Positions 34,435-42,059 of a DNA stretch of 64,000 nucleotides are shown here, piece after piece. The notes beneath the pieces are model-generated. The model saw only the letters and a list, made by a program, of their open reading frames with translations, was not told where the DNA came from and did no database searches. Both the position numbers and the translations under genes were made by a program. The stretch spans positions 73,018-137,017 of the forward strand of contig DDWT01000003.1 of NCBI GenBank assembly GCA_002347365.1, in the 5' to 3' direction. The DNA comes from Actinobacteria bacterium UBA2279. Its GTDB lineage: Bacteria; Actinomycetota; Coriobacteriia; Anaerosomatales; Anaerosomataceae. Each line of letters begins with the position of its first letter. The first letter of the stretch is position 1.

Positions 34435-35178
34435 ATGTCGGATCCGATCAATGTGCTGGTCGTCGACGACGACGTGTCGATCCAAGAGATGATCCGCATG
34501 GGTCTCGAGGCTGACGGCATGCACATCCTGAGCGCCGGTGACGGTGCCGAGGCACTCGAGGTGCTGGATAAGGAACCTGTCGACGTCGTCCTTCTGGATA
34601 TCATGATGCCTCGTGTGGACGGCTGGATGGCGCTCATGGAGATTCGCAACAACCCCGTGACCGCGGACATCCCCGTGATCATGCTCACGGCCAAGACCCA
34701 GGATCTTGCCAAGATCCTCGCGTTCAAGCAGGGTGTCCAGCAGTACGTCACCAAGCCCTTCAATCTGATGGAGCTCTCCGCCCGCGTGCGCAGCCTCGTG
34801 CGCACCCGTCCGGCTGGTGCCGTGCCGGGTCCCGCCGGCGAGGGCGATTTTCGCAAGCTCGCCGTTCGTAAAGGCGGGCGCACGGTACTCCTTAGCATCG
34901 AGGACATCATCTACATCTCGGCCAAGAACAAGTCCACATACGTGCACACCTACGAGAACCAGTACCTGGTCGATCTCACGTTGAGCGATCTGGAGGAGAA
35001 GCTCTCCAAAGACGTGTTCAAGCGCGTACACCGCAGCTACATGATCAATCTGAACCGGGTCAAAGAGATCCTTCGGGTGGAAGGATCCTACGTCGTCGTC
35101 GTGATGGACCGGGATGAGACGCAGATCCCGGTCGCGCGTCGACAGGTCAAGGAGTTTCGGGGCGCGGTGGGCATCTGA
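34435..35178 (+). CDS. LytTR-type response regulator
   Basis: Protein of 247 aa from ATG 34435 with GAGGAGG upstream. Receiver domain: DDD at 11-13, Asp55 in LLDIMMPR, Lys107 in YVTKPF. A LytTR DNA-binding domain covers about 145-245 (IEDIIYISAKNKSTYVHT, FKRVHRSYMINLNRVKEI, IPVARRQVKEF). LytTR proteins bind short repeated boxes. Its TGA shares one base with the ATG of the exported Ig-like protein, so the two are made together, and boxes of the LytTR/AlgR type occur 1.5-1.6 kb downstream. No partner kinase is adjacent. A TATACT box lies at 34341-34346 and a small hairpin at 34398-34414 in the leader. Confidence 0.93.
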   Translation: MSDPINVLVVDDDVSIQEMIRMGLEADGMHILSAGDGAEALEVLDKEPVDVVLLDIMMPRVDGWMALMEIRNNPVTADIPVIMLTAKTQDLAKILAFKQGVQQYVTKPFNLMELSARVRSLVRTRPAGAVPGPAGEGDFRKLAVRKGGRTVLLSIEDIIYISAKNKSTYVHTYENQYLVDLTLSDLEEKLSKDVFKRVHRSYMINLNRVKEILRVEGSYVVVVMDRDETQIPVARRQVKEFRGAVGI

Positions 35179-36257
35179 TGGCGGGCATGCTGTCTCGCAG
35201 GCGGTTCATGGTCGTCTTGCTCGCGTGCGTGCTGCTGGTAGCCGTGCTTCCGGGAACTGCGATCGCCGAGAAGACCCTGGGGCTGTCCACTAGCAAGTTC
35301 GAGTTCTCCGTGGGTGCCGGCCAGGGCGGCAACGGGGACCTACTGGTGTTGAACAACGGTGATGAACCGCTGAGGGTGCTCGTCTACACCGCCAACCAGA
35401 TCGTGGACCAGAAGGGCGAGATCACCTACGAGATTCCCAATCGCAACTCTGCGAACTTCGGGATGGATCCGGCCTCGTGGCTGAGCATCAAGACCCCGAC
35501 CTCCACCAGGACGCTCGGCAATACGCCGCTCATCGAACTGGAGCCGGGCGATCAGGTGCCGGTGGAGTTCACGTTCACGGTGCCGGAGGGAGTCGCTCCG
35601 GGAGACCATCAAGTCATTCTCTTCTTCGAGATGCTCGAGACACCCGAGAGCGCGGGTGCGCCTACCGCAGTGGTCTCCGGCCGTCTGGGGGCGCGGATCA
35701 GGATCAGGGTGCAGGGACAGATCGTGGAGAGCGTGGATGTCCAGCCGTTCAGTATCAGGGGTTTCGTGGTAGGAACGGCGATGCCGTACACGTTCATCAT
35801 CAAGAATGACGGCAATGTCGATAAGCGGGTCAGCGGGCGGCTCATGCTGCTTGACGGTGACGAGAACGAGGTCTTCACGAGCGATGTCGCTACTGAGACG
35901 ACCGTGTACGCGAACACCAGCTCAGAGCATACGGGAGTCTTCCAGCCTCATGTCGCGTTCGGCAAGTACACGGTTCGGCTGCAGATCGACTATCTGCGCG
36001 AGGGGGCCAGTCCGGGCCAGGAGGTAGCCGACAAGGTCACCAAGGACCGCACCGTGTGGGTGGTGCCCATGTGGCTTGTCATCGGCCTGATCGTGGTGGT
36101 CGGGGGAGCCCTGGTCTACGGCTCATGGCGGCAAGCGGTTCGCGCAGCTGAGCGTAAGGCCGTCGCTACGAAGCGACGCGCTGCACGTGTGTCCGACCAG
36201 TCGATTTCCGACGATGGTCTTGTGCCGGCTGTAGAATCCGAAAGGCCCGCCGAGTAG
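35178..36257 (+). CDS. Exported DUF916/WxL-interacting-like Ig-fold protein
   Basis: Protein of 359 aa. Signal peptide about 1-30; two Ig-like beta domains (about 33-160 and 162-285); one TM helix (about 293-315) followed by a basic cytoplasmic tail. The first domain (FEFSVGAGQGGNGDLLVLNN, then EPLRVLVYTANQI) resembles DUF916, and the whole layout (Ig, Ig, TM, basic tail) is that of WxL-interacting proteins, which tether WxL surface proteins to peptidoglycan. Similarity is judged by eye. A PapD-like chaperone role for the small beta-rich proteins downstream is an alternative. Coupled to the LytTR regulator by TGATG. Confidence 0.7.
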   Translation: MAGMLSRRRFMVVLLACVLLVAVLPGTAIAEKTLGLSTSKFEFSVGAGQGGNGDLLVLNNGDEPLRVLVYTANQIVDQKGEITYEIPNRNSANFGMDPASWLSIKTPTSTRTLGNTPLIELEPGDQVPVEFTFTVPEGVAPGDHQVILFFEMLETPESAGAPTAVVSGRLGARIRIRVQGQIVESVDVQPFSIRGFVVGTAMPYTFIIKNDGNVDKRVSGRLMLLDGDENEVFTSDVATETTVYANTSSEHTGVFQPHVAFGKYTVRLQIDYLREGASPGQEVADKVTKDRTVWVVPMWLVIGLIVVVGGALVYGSWRQAVRAAERKAVATKRRAARVSDQSISDDGLVPAVESERPAE

Positions 36258-36273
36258 GTCCGGTAGGCCTTTC
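36240..36273. terminator. Hairpin at the end of the LytTR/Ig-fold operon
   Basis: GAAAGGCC (36240-36247) pairs with GGCCTTTC (36266-36273) across the stop codon, followed by TTC. It lies between convergent genes and can act on both strands. The 18-nt loop makes it weaker than the others. Confidence 0.5.
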
Positions 36274-36299
36274 TTCAAACCGCGCCGACGGCTGGAAAC

Positions 36300-36584
36300 C
36301 TATTCTGCGACCACCCAGTACTCGGTCACGTCATTCGGGATGTCGATCCGCTCGGCGTTCGTCTTGCCGCCCACATACTCGACCGCGCCCTCGGGCGTCA
36401 CAGCGACAACGCGCCAGCCGGTGTTGGCCCGGACGACGAGTGCGTCGTCAACGCGGGTGACCTGTACGCGGGGCCTGACGGACACGGTCACTGTGACCGT
36501 GTTGCCTGCGGCGGTTGCGAAGGAGGGAGCGAGGGCAGTTGCGATGATCGCGACTGCTGCTGCTACTGTTGCGATCCGCTTCAT
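36300..36584 (-). CDS. Small exported beta-rich protein, cluster member 1
   Basis: Protein of 94 aa from ATG 36584, 8 nt after GGAGGTG. Signal peptide about 1-26 (ATA end), then a single small beta domain: NTVTVTVSVRPRVQVTRVDD, ANTGWRVVAVTPEG and ITEY-type end (TEYWVVAE). The strand pattern TVTVTV-x-V-x-P and the NT-x-W/Y turn are shared with the next two minus-strand proteins, but this one is the shortest. No family is certain; it fits a WxL-like or fimbrial-type subunit. Its upstream region carries LytTR-type boxes. Confidence 0.65.
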   Translation of the reverse strand: MKRIATVAAAVAIIATALAPSFATAAGNTVTVTVSVRPRVQVTRVDDALVVRANTGWRVVAVTPEGAVEYVGGKTNAERIDIPNDVTEYWVVAE

Positions 36585-36619
36585 CGTCCACACCTCCGTC
36601 CCATCCGTTCAACTCGCCT

Positions 36620-36696
36620 GTATACCGTTTATCGACGGATGAACGGTATACTTGAGTGACGGATGAACATATGTCAGGTATGAAACGACAAACGGT
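36620..36696 (-). promoter_or_regulatory. Candidate LytTR/AlgR-type operator cluster
   Basis: On the minus strand, upstream of the 94-aa protein gene, are ACCGTTTGT (36688-36696), TATGTTCAT (36663-36671) and ACCGTTCAT (36639-36647), spaced 24-25 nt start to start. On the plus strand is ACCGTTTAT (36624-36632). Three of the four fit the LytTR 9-mer pattern exactly and resemble the AlgR box ACCGTTCGTC. A perfect 10-bp inverted repeat GTATACCGTT/AACGGTATAC (36620-36629, 36642-36651) is superimposed. No other assignable element was found in the rest of the gap up to the terminator at 36821. Confidence 0.5.
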
Positions 36697-36820
36697 ATGT
36701 TGTGGAGTCATGCCATGGTCTGACCGAGTCAGATGAGCGGTATCTCACACGAGGGCGAAGGGTTCGAACCGGAATCGATCGCAGCCGGGTGCGCGCACCG
36801 GACTAGCGAACGCAACGGAA

Positions 36821-36850
36821 AAGCCCCGCCCAGTTCACTGGGCGGGGCTT
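36821..36850 (-). terminator. Intrinsic terminator of the 145-aa protein gene
   Basis: A perfect 13-bp stem (36821-36833 with 36838-36850) on a 4-nt loop; on the minus strand it is followed by TTTT. It lies 41 nt after the stop of the minus-strand gene at 36892-37329, a textbook rho-independent terminator. Confidence 0.85.
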
Positions 36851-36891
36851 CCGAGGTCCTGGTGAGTTCTCACCCACCCGCCGGCGCGGCG

Positions 36892-37329
36892 CTAGTTCGG
36901 GACCACGGAATAGGTGAAGGTCTCAACGAGGTCCGTGGCGGTCGGGTCAAGCCAGTCGCTGCTGCTATTGTCGATCTCGAAGGTGTCGGTGTGGTCCATG
37001 CCTGCCGCAGACGGAGCCTTCGCGAAATTCGTGCCCGTCGCGCCGGTGACCGTCATGCCCAGGGTGCCGATGATGTCGTCACCGCTAGCGCTGCGCTGCA
37101 CATCGTACGCAACGTTGGATCGGACGTTCACGGTCGCGGTATCGCTGTAGGCTGGCTGACCGGGTGTGACGTCGAAGGAGATCGCCTCGTCACCGTCAGC
37201 GACTGTGATCTGGAGCAGCGGGTTCACTTTGGCTGTCACTGTGACTGTCGTACCTGCGGCGGCCGCATATGCGACAACGCCCATTACCAGTGCAAGCACT
37301 GCGATCGAGACGAACAGGGTCTTCTTCAT
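36892..37329 (-). CDS. Small exported beta-rich protein, cluster member 2
   Basis: Protein of 145 aa, ATG with AGGAGG upstream. Signal peptide 1-24 (AYAAAA), then TTVTVTAKVNPLLQITVADG, a NVRSNVAYDVQRSASGD segment and the ending ETFTYSVVPN. The SN-x-AYDV-x-R element matches ADTPYNMTR in the next protein, and YSVVP matches YSVTP at that protein's end, so these are related beta-sandwich modules. No Cys. It has its own terminator and so is a separate unit, probably abundant. Likely a surface or pilus-like subunit; a WxL-like domain without WxL motifs is an alternative description. Confidence 0.7.
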   Translation of the reverse strand: MKKTLFVSIAVLALVMGVVAYAAAAGTTVTVTAKVNPLLQITVADGDEAISFDVTPGQPAYSDTATVNVRSNVAYDVQRSASGDDIIGTLGMTVTGATGTNFAKAPSAAGMDHTDTFEIDNSSSDWLDPTATDLVETFTYSVVPN

Positions 37330-37539
37330 TGTGGTTCCTCCTAGAGTGAGTACGAAACTGAGTGTTCATGTCCCCAGAACTCGCGCCGGCTCGTTCTGAT
37401 TGATACATCGGTGCGGACTGAAGCGAAATGAATAGTGTTGCGCCGTACGGCGAAATAGTGTGACGAATGGCACAGGAGGAGGCCTGAACGGACGAGCGGT
37501 GTGCTTGGATTGGCGCGAATGCGGCCTGCCCGGTGACTA

Positions 37540-38316
37540 CTACGGCGTCACGGAGTAGAGGATCTGCGCGGTCAGTGTCGTGTCAGCGGGGGCGTCCCAG
37601 CCCGGCGCGACGCTGACCGATTCCGCATACACAGCGGCGCCCGCAGGCTTCGCGCCCTGGGCCAGGCCAGCGACTGACAGGCCCAGCGGGCCGACGTCTC
37701 CGGTGAGAGTCCGAGTCATGTTGTATGGCGTGTCAGCGTTCACTGTCACGCTCACGCTCTTTGCGGCCGGCGTTGCGTCTGGCAGCAGGGTGCCGAAATC
37801 GAGCGCTGTCGAACTCACGGAGATCGTCAGGGTCGTCGCTGTGATCGTGTAGTCAGCAGTCGTGACAGTCTCGGTGAACGCAGAGCCCCACTTGTCGGTC
37901 AATTCAACAGTCAGGTTGCCGACGTTGTAGGTCCCAGCGGTCGCGGGGTTCGTGATGCCCCCAAGGGTTATGTCGAAGCCGGTGAGTCCGGCGATCGGCG
38001 TTGCGAACACGACCGTGACCGTCTGACCGGCGACGGTAAGGCTGCCAACCGGGGAAATCGCCGTCGCCGCGCTGACATCCGTGCCTGCCGGGAACGTGAC
38101 CTGCACTTGGTCGGCGGTCTCGTTGTTTCGTGTGCGGTAGCTGCCGAAGGTGTACGTGACGTTCGCGGCGGAGCCAGCCGCGTTCGACAGCGTTGTCACC
38201 TGGCTCCGGACCTGAAGTGCGTAGGTCACAGCGGGGCTGGCGAGGACCAGAAGCGCGACGAACAGACCCGCCAGCAGGCGGTTTCTGAAGCGTTGGACTC
38301 GCCGTCTGGTTGTCAT
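37540..38316 (-). CDS. Exported beta-rich protein, cluster member 3
   Basis: Protein of 258 aa from ATG 38316 with AAGGA upstream. Basic N-terminus TTRRRVQRFRNRLLAG and signal peptide ending near YA (33). Two beta domains: an N-terminal one (about 35-140) and a C-terminal one (about 155-258) with ALDFGTLLPDATPAAKSVSV, NADTPYNMTRTLTGD and the final ILYSVTP. The second domain resembles the 145-aa neighbour. It may be the larger tip or anchor-type member of the group. A 12-bp palindrome CGCCGTACGGCG lies in the downstream gap near 37447. Confidence 0.65.
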   Translation of the reverse strand: MTTRRRVQRFRNRLLAGLFVALLVLASPAVTYALQVRSQVTTLSNAAGSAANVTYTFGSYRTRNNETADQVQVTFPAGTDVSAATAISPVGSLTVAGQTVTVVFATPIAGLTGFDITLGGITNPATAGTYNVGNLTVELTDKWGSAFTETVTTADYTITATTLTISVSSTALDFGTLLPDATPAAKSVSVTVNADTPYNMTRTLTGDVGPLGLSVAGLAQGAKPAGAAVYAESVSVAPGWDAPADTTLTAQILYSVTP

Positions 38317-38360
38317 TGCGTGTCCTTGACTGCTGTGCCGCTTAGCATTGTGTTGTGACG

Positions 38361-38378
38361 GTGCACACACTTGTGCAC
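38361..38378. promoter_or_regulatory. Palindromic operator candidate
   Basis: GTGCACA (38361-38367) and TGTGCAC (38372-38378) form a perfect 7-bp inverted repeat on a 4-nt loop, 45 nt upstream of the 258-aa protein gene. ATACATCGG follows near 38382; the same 9-mer occurs upstream of the 145-aa protein gene near 37404, suggesting shared control. Confidence 0.4.
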
Positions 38379-38408
38379 ATCATACATCGGCAGATTGCTT
38401 GCGGAACA

Positions 38409-39773
38409 TTAGTTGCGCAGGCTGTTGAGGGGGGCCGGGAAGCGCCCGCCCCGGCGTGCGAGCACTGTGCCGGCCCACGGGCTCACGTTCATGACGGGGG
38501 TTGCTCCGAGAAGGCCGCCGAAGTTGACTGTCTCTCCGGCGGATCTCCCGATTGCCGGAATGAGTCGAGCGGCGGTGGTCTTGCCATTGATGACACCGAT
38601 GGCACATACGTCGGAGATGATGGTGGCGATCGTCTCAACGGTGGTGTCGCCGGGGATCGCGATCATATCGAGACCCACCGAGCATACCGAGGTCATGGCT
38701 TCAAGCTTCTCGAGGGTGAGCGCACCATCCCTTACCGCGCGCACCATGTTCGCGTCCTCGGACACGGGGATGAACGCACCGGACAGGCCGCCGATGGAAC
38801 TCGTGCCCATCGCGCCGCCCTTCTTGATGGCGTCGTTGAGCAAGGCGAGTGCAGTGGTCGTTCCAGGACCGCCGCAACGTTCGACTCCGATCGCTTCGAT
38901 GATAGCGGCGACGCTGTCGCCCTCGGCAGGTGTCGGCGCGAGTGACAGGTCGACGATACCCATCTCCACGCCGAGACGCCGCGCCGCTTCACGCGCCACG
39001 AGCTCACCGGCTCGCGTGATCTTGAACGAGGTAGCCTTGATCGCTTCAGCCACAGTCGTGAGGTCTGCATCCTGAGGCAGCGACTCGACGACTGCCCGCA
39101 CCACGCCCGGGCCGGAGATCCCCACGTTGATGACTGCGTCCGCTTCACCGGGGCCATGCACCGCTCCGGCCATGAAGGGGTTGTCCTCCACCATGTTGCA
39201 GAACACGACGAGCTTCGCGCAGGCGATGCTGTCGTGCTCGGCGGTAAGGGCGGCGGCTTCGCGGATGATCTCGGCCATCCGAAGGACGGCGTCCATGTTG
39301 ATGCCGGCGCGTGTGGATGCGACATTGACCGACGAGCAGACGCGCTCAGTGGATGCGAGTGCGGCGGGTATCGAGTCGATGAGCATCTTGTCGCCAGCGC
39401 CGATGCCCTTCTGAACGAGCGCCGAGAACCCACCGATGAAGTCGATGCCTACTTCGCGAGCGGCTCGATCCATCGCGACAGCGATGGGAGTGAGGTCGTG
39501 GCCTGCACCTGAGACAAGCTCGGAGATAGCGGAGACCGCGATGCGCTTGTTGACGATGGGGATGCCGTACTCGCGCTCGATCGCCTCGGCAACCGGCACC
39601 AGATCCCGGGCCGCAGTCGTCACCTTGTCGTACACGCGCGCAGCCACCGTCTGGATGTCGTCGGCGGCGCAGCCTCCCAAAGACAAACCCAATGTCACCG
39701 TTCGGATATCGAGGTGCTGCTGGGTGATCATAGTGAGGGTTTCGGCGATCTCTTCCGGCGTGATCTGCAGCAT
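38409..39773 (-). CDS. PFL/UPF0210 (DUF711) family protein
   Basis: Protein of 454 aa from ATG 39773 with TAAGGGA upstream. Matches UPF0210 throughout: ITPEEIAETLTMI, LGLSLGGCAADD, SVNVASTRAGINMDAV, GPGEADAVINVGISGPGVV, SSIGGLSGAFIPVSEDANM and the ending GGRFPAPLNSLRN. A glycyl-radical-enzyme-like fold without a clear glycyl radical loop; function unknown. It lies 10 nt after an ACT-domain gene; this UPF0210-ACT pair is conserved in many bacteria and archaea. Confidence 0.92.
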   Translation of the reverse strand: MLQITPEEIAETLTMITQQHLDIRTVTLGLSLGGCAADDIQTVAARVYDKVTTAARDLVPVAEAIEREYGIPIVNKRIAVSAISELVSGAGHDLTPIAVAMDRAAREVGIDFIGGFSALVQKGIGAGDKMLIDSIPAALASTERVCSSVNVASTRAGINMDAVLRMAEIIREAAALTAEHDSIACAKLVVFCNMVEDNPFMAGAVHGPGEADAVINVGISGPGVVRAVVESLPQDADLTTVAEAIKATSFKITRAGELVAREAARRLGVEMGIVDLSLAPTPAEGDSVAAIIEAIGVERCGGPGTTTALALLNDAIKKGGAMGTSSIGGLSGAFIPVSEDANMVRAVRDGALTLEKLEAMTSVCSVGLDMIAIPGDTTVETIATIISDVCAIGVINGKTTAARLIPAIGRSAGETVNFGGLLGATPVMNVSPWAGTVLARRGGRFPAPLNSLRN

Positions 39774-39783
39774 ATGAACTCCC

Positions 39784-40059
39784 TTACACGCGGTGCATGA
39801 ACCGGAAGACGTCCTCGCGCTGGAGCGTGATCTGCAGGCCGATGGAGTCTGCCACCTGCGATAGTCGCGCCTGTACGCCCTCGAATGGTGTGCGGTCCTC
39901 ATCCACAGTGACGAGCATTGTCATCGAGAAGACGCCGGACAAGATCGTCTGGCGGATGTCCTCGATGTTGGTGCCTGTCTCAGCCAGGGCGGCCGACACG
40001 GCCGCGACGATGCCGACGCGGTCTTCGCCCAGGACGGAGAGAATTGCTCTGGTCTGCAT
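39784..40059 (-). CDS. ACT-domain protein (UPF0237)
   Basis: Protein of 91 aa from ATG 40059 with GAAGGG upstream. ACT fold: RAILSVLGEDRVGIVAAVSA, GTNIEDIRQTI and a second strand set to the end. GcvR-like ACT proteins sense amino acids and regulate partners; here the partner is likely the adjacent UPF0210 protein. Confidence 0.92.
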   Translation of the reverse strand: MQTRAILSVLGEDRVGIVAAVSAALAETGTNIEDIRQTILSGVFSMTMLVTVDEDRTPFEGVQARLSQVADSIGLQITLQREDVFRFMHRV

Positions 40060-40072
40060 GGCCGGCCCTTCA

Positions 40073-40100
40073 TTCGTCGACGGTGCTGACAGGCTATACT
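40073..40100 (+). promoter_or_regulatory. Promoter of the DUF951 gene
   Basis: TTCGTC (40073-40078), 16-nt spacer, TATACT (40095-40100), 38 nt before the ATG. Confidence 0.4.
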
Positions 40101-40138
40101 CTACCCGCTGGACCCGCAACAGAGTCGGGAGGTGTGGA

Positions 40139-40369
40139 ATGGCAGTCCCCATCACGCCCGTGCGCGTCGGTGATGTCGTGCGTCTGAAGAAGCCACACCC
40201 CTGTGGTGCCAACGAGTGGGAGATATCCAAGCTCGGGATGGACATCGGGCTGGTTTGTCTCGGCTGCGAGCGCAAGGTGAGGCTCGAACGCTACGAGTTC
40301 GATCGTCGTTTCCGGGGCTGGGTCCGACGAACCGGCGAAGAGGCAGGACCTGCGGGGTCGGAGAGCTAG
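40139..40369 (+). CDS. DUF951 protein
   Basis: Protein of 76 aa from ATG 40139 with GGGAGG upstream. Matches DUF951: VGDVVRLKKPHPCGANEWEI, then GLVCLGCERKVRLERYEFDRR. The Cys in HPCG and the CLGC pair could bind zinc. Small, basic, nucleic-acid-binding-like; function unknown. Converges on the M23-like gene with a 4-nt overlap. Confidence 0.9.
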   Translation: MAVPITPVRVGDVVRLKKPHPCGANEWEISKLGMDIGLVCLGCERKVRLERYEFDRRFRGWVRRTGEEAGPAGSES

Positions 40370-41310
40370 GAGCCGTTCGCGCCCGAGAGTGCCTCTCCTT
40401 GGACGGCATTCAACTGTACATGCACGTGGTCGCCCCCGTTCGCCGTGTAGCCGCCCAGCTGGATATCGACCAGATTCGACATCTGTCGCACCGCAGCGAG
40501 CCGCGTCACACCGGCTTTCACGCGATCACCTTCGGCTACACGCAGGTCATCCACGTGTATGAGGACGACATCGACGTCGTTTCGGCCATCCGGGCGGATA
40601 TGGATCTCGTAGTCGTCGTACTTGTCGTAGAGCAGATACGGCTTGATCAGCACCACTGTCCCGGACACCGGGGACCATACGGGCGTTCCCGGCTCCGCCC
40701 CGCAATCCACCGCAGTATCCGGCGCGCCCGTACGATTGCTGCGCCAGAGCCTGAGGACACAGCCCTTCCAGACCGCTGAAGCGGGGTCATCCGGGTCGTG
40801 CGTGGGCGTTGCCTCCAGCGGCGGCACGGCCTTGAGTTCAGCCGCCAGGGCCATGTCCGCATCGGGGACCAATGAGACAAGGTGCAGGGCGACTGCGCCC
40901 GAGGCCTGATGGAATGCGACCGCGGTGATGTCACCGGGGTCTACCGGTAGACGCAGGTCGAGATCCTGATACGCAGCGAAGCGAGGAGTGGCCTCGCGCT
41001 CGGGCTCGACCGCGGCGACCGCGGTTTCAGCTGCCAGGGAGTCCTGTGGCGTGATCGTCTCGTCATGGGACCCGGTGCGCCCTACCAAGAAGAGCATCAC
41101 CACGATGGTGATCATCGAGAGCGCGATGAGCAGTGAGTATGCGGACGGTCCACGCCGGCGACGGCTCCGGCGGGCGCTGCGCACCTGAAGCCCGGTATCG
41201 CGCACGGGGCGTAGTCCGGATCGCGATGTTCCAGGCGTTCGGGGGACCTGTTGTGATGTGCGAGGTGAAGTGGCTCTCGGTGGCCCGCCCCTCGAGGGAG
41301 CCTGTCTCAC
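40366..41310 (-). CDS. Membrane-anchored, degenerate M23-like protein
   Basis: Up to 314 aa from a GTG at 41310; start uncertain because no good ribosome site is seen. N-terminal cytoplasmic part rich in Arg, Pro and Ser (about 1-58), one TM helix (about 59-77), then an extracytoplasmic domain. Residues about 200-310 resemble an M23 fold (GTPVWSPVSGTVVLIK, VAEGDRVKAG, DHVHVQLN), but the HxxxD ligand pair is not found, so activity is doubtful. Such degenerate LytM domains often regulate amidases. The start overlaps the stop of a small upstream ORF. Confidence 0.65.
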   Translation of the reverse strand: MRQAPSRGGPPRATSPRTSQQVPRTPGTSRSGLRPVRDTGLQVRSARRSRRRRGPSAYSLLIALSMITIVVMLFLVGRTGSHDETITPQDSLAAETAVAAVEPEREATPRFAAYQDLDLRLPVDPGDITAVAFHQASGAVALHLVSLVPDADMALAAELKAVPPLEATPTHDPDDPASAVWKGCVLRLWRSNRTGAPDTAVDCGAEPGTPVWSPVSGTVVLIKPYLLYDKYDDYEIHIRPDGRNDVDVVLIHVDDLRVAEGDRVKAGVTRLAAVRQMSNLVDIQLGGYTANGGDHVHVQLNAVQGEALSGANGS

Positions 41311-41558
41311 GGCGTCACCGTCGTTCGCTCACCGTCGATCGCGGGGACGCCCGCTTGTTCGACGGAGATGTCGCTTGGCAGTAGCAGCATGGTCGACACC
41401 TCCGTTTCTCGGACGTTCTCGGATGCTTCGCTGTGGTTGAGGTCGACCGGAGTCTCCTTCACCCACAGTAGTATTCCATAGCCGACGCCGCCTGTGGGAA
41501 TCTCGGCCCGATCATGCTCAGATCGGATGCGCCGCCGCGTGCAGCGCGATCTTGGCAT
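41307..41558 (-). CDS. Possible small protein upstream of the M23-like gene
   Basis: An 83-aa frame whose TGA overlaps the next GTG by 4 nt, the coupling typical of this genome. Only the C-terminal half (from VKETPVDLNHSEA on) has codon use like the neighbours, so the gene may start at an internal GTG and be about 50 aa. No known domain. Speculative. Confidence 0.3.
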   Translation of the reverse strand: MPRSRCTRRRIRSEHDRAEIPTGGVGYGILLWVKETPVDLNHSEASENVRETEVSTMLLLPSDISVEQAGVPAIDGERTTVTP

Positions 41559-41610
41559 CGTCGATTCGCTCAGGCTACGTCAGGAACATTCGACTCTGTG
41601 CCGTGAGTAC

Positions 41611-41721
41611 TATAATGATCTAAGCAAGCCTCAGGCCGCCTGCACCTGGAGTCCCCCCGCAAGATGTGTTTTCGTTGGTGTGCGACTGATACCTTGTGTG
41701 GGCATTGTCGGGTGATAGAAT
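41611..41721 (+). promoter_or_regulatory. Tandem promoters of the V-ATPase operon
   Basis: Proximal: TTGTGT (41694-41699), 16-nt spacer, TAGAAT (41716-41721). Distal: TATAAT at 41611-41616 without a good -35. A leader of about 25 or 130 nt would result. Confidence 0.5.
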
Positions 41722-41751
41722 CGCACGATACATACGGCTGAAGGTGAGGGT

Positions 41752-42057
41752 ATGGAGAAACTCGAGCAGATTCTCCACGCGGAGGAGAGTGCACGGCGGT
41801 TCGTCGCCCAGGCGCGGGAGGCCGCGCAGGCGACGCTACGAGACGCCCGCGTGAAGGCCGACGAGACGCTGGCGGCAGCGAAGGCGAAGGCTGCCCAGGA
41901 CTCGGCCACGGAGGCGGCGGCTATCATCACGAGCGCCGAAGACGCCGCCGGACAGCTGCTCAACGAGGAACGCGCCAGCGCGCAGGCCGTCATCAAGCGA
42001 GCCGAGACGCGCGTTTCGGATGCCGTGAACGCCCTCGTTGGAGAGCTGGTGGACTAG
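41752..42057 (+). CDS. V-type ATPase subunit G/H (peripheral stalk)
   Basis: Protein of 101 aa, almost wholly helical and rich in Ala, Glu and Arg (EESARRFVAQAREAAQATLR), the form of the archaeal AhaH/bacterial subunit G that pairs with subunit E in the peripheral stalk. First gene of the operon; 2 nt before subunit I. Identity rests on position and coiled-coil composition. Confidence 0.8.
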   Translation: MEKLEQILHAEESARRFVAQAREAAQATLRDARVKADETLAAAKAKAAQDSATEAAAIITSAEDAAGQLLNEERASAQAVIKRAETRVSDAVNALVGELVD

Positions 42058-42059
42058 GC

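Noticed and set aside
36760..36790. GGTTCGAACC resembling a tRNA T-arm
   Set aside because: The flanks do not pair as a T-stem and no other tRNA arm is found; a chance palindrome.
36733..37344. A 203-codon plus-strand frame opposite the 145-aa exported protein
   Set aside because: No ribosome site or known domain; the minus strand has a signal peptide, AGGAGG site and terminator.
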